From: an uncultured Pelagibacteraceae bacterium
GTDB lineage: Bacteria; Pseudomonadota; Alphaproteobacteria; Pelagibacterales; Pelagibacteraceae
Assembly: GCA_902625125.1 (NCBI GenBank)
Contig: CACOAB010000008.1
Coordinates: 1 to 32,811, forward strand
DNA: 32,811 nucleotides
Direction: 5' to 3'
The position numbers and the translations under genes were made by a program. Shown piece after piece: positions 32,513 to 32,811 of this stretch; the stretch's first letter is position 1; each line of letters starts with the position of its first letter. Below the pieces are notes generated by a model, which was given only the letters and a program-made list of their open reading frames with translations, had not been told where the DNA came from and did no database searches.

Positions 32513-32811
32513 ATGTTAAGAATAAGACTATCAATGGGAGGAGTAAGGAAAAGACCGATATATAAAATAGTTATAGCAGATGGAAGATATCCGCGAGACG
32601 GTAAATTTATTGAAAAAATTGGTTCTTATAATCCATTACTTCCAAAAGATAAAAAGGAAAGAATAAAGATAGAAGCTGAGAGAGTAAAATATTGGATGAG
32701 TAAAGGTGCTCAACCGACTCTTAGAGTTTCTAGACTTTTAGGAGAACTTCAAATAATGCCAATGCCAAAGCCAGGAAATAATCCTCAAAAAGCTATTCCT
32801 AAAAAGGATAG
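32513..32811 (+). CDS. rpsP: 30S ribosomal protein S16, 3' end beyond window
   Basis: The ATG at 32513, with AAAGG five bases upstream, opens 99 complete codons to the window edge. The start MLRIRLSMGGVRKRPIYKIV, then ADGRYPRDGKFIEKIGSYNPL and ERVKYWMSKGAQPTLRVSRLL is unmistakably S16. Core S16 is about 80 residues, so most of the conserved domain is inside; the remaining Pro/Lys-rich tail is an extension that continues past the edge, as in many alphaproteobacteria. S16 is a primary 30S assembly protein. It is co-transcribed with ffh. Confidence 0.97.
   Translation, partial: MLRIRLSMGGVRKRPIYKIVIADGRYPRDGKFIEKIGSYNPLLPKDKKERIKIEAERVKYWMSKGAQPTLRVSRLLGELQIMPMPKPGNNPQKAIPKKD

Noticed and set aside
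1-32811. Mobile elements, CRISPR arrays, tRNA or rRNA genes
   Set aside because: No transposase, integrase, spaced repeats, or tRNA cloverleaf arms were seen on either strand; all long stretches are explained by housekeeping genes.

Overview
The window looks like a chromosomal segment of a SAR11-type marine alphaproteobacterium (Pelagibacterales). The base composition is very AT-rich (about 30% G+C by eye). Coding density is extreme: most neighbours overlap by ATGA or TAATG, or lie 0-10 bases apart. The gene set is alphaproteobacterial (DUF2794 next to yciB, IalB family, System I ccm genes, a 2-oxoacid-type TRAP importer, glcDEF). I saw no phage, insertion sequence, CRISPR array, tRNA or rRNA. 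The species call is an inference from gene content and style.

Layout. 1-1418 (minus): the end of an EVE-domain gene and tsaD. 1475-5315 (plus): hemC, hemD, an mscS-type channel, a yggT-family protein and folD. 5302-8475 (minus): a PsiE-like membrane protein, argG, an IalB-family periplasmic protein and a Tas-like aldo/keto reductase. 8554-9297 (plus): a BI-1/YccA membrane protein. 9298-10187 (minus): DUF2794 and yciB. 10264-10587 (plus): hspQ. 10588-10765: a 178-base gap with a strong long hairpin. 10766-14871 (plus): ccmCDEFGH. 14921-22766 (plus): a PagL-like lipid A deacylase, an FMN 2-hydroxyacid oxidase (LldD family), an aminotransferase, glcDEF and a glyoxylate/hydroxypyruvate reductase-like enzyme. 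22872-28437 (plus): dctP, a terminator, dctQ, dctM, an amidase, an unlisted 59-residue membrane peptide and an EamA permease. 28434-29234: a membrane-anchored alpha/beta hydrolase. 29231-30982 (minus): ftsY and dapF. 30983-31149: a structured leader. 31150-end (plus): ffh and the start of rpsP.

How the genes work together. The central 15-28 kb reads as a module for small 2-hydroxy and 2-oxo acids. A TakP-like TRAP system would import them. LldD and GlcDEF would oxidise lactate/glycolate to pyruvate/glyoxylate and feed electrons to the membrane. The aminotransferase could turn glyoxylate into glycine, and the reductase could run the reverse step. The ccm block supplies c-type cytochromes, and hemCD supply part of the tetrapyrrole pathway for that haem. 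ffh and ftsY are the protein components of the signal recognition particle system.

The most interesting non-coding signals are two. First, a G+C-rich run of three hairpins sits directly upstream of ffh (31042-31149), in what is certainly leader once the start is moved to the ATG at 31150. Second, a 14-pair hairpin upstream of ccmC (10662-10716) has a loop exposing CTCCCTCC, a sequence resembling the anti-Shine-Dalgarno. Several start codons were moved downstream from the longest possible reading frame (yggT, glcE, dctQ, ffh, yciB); the reasons are given in each entry.
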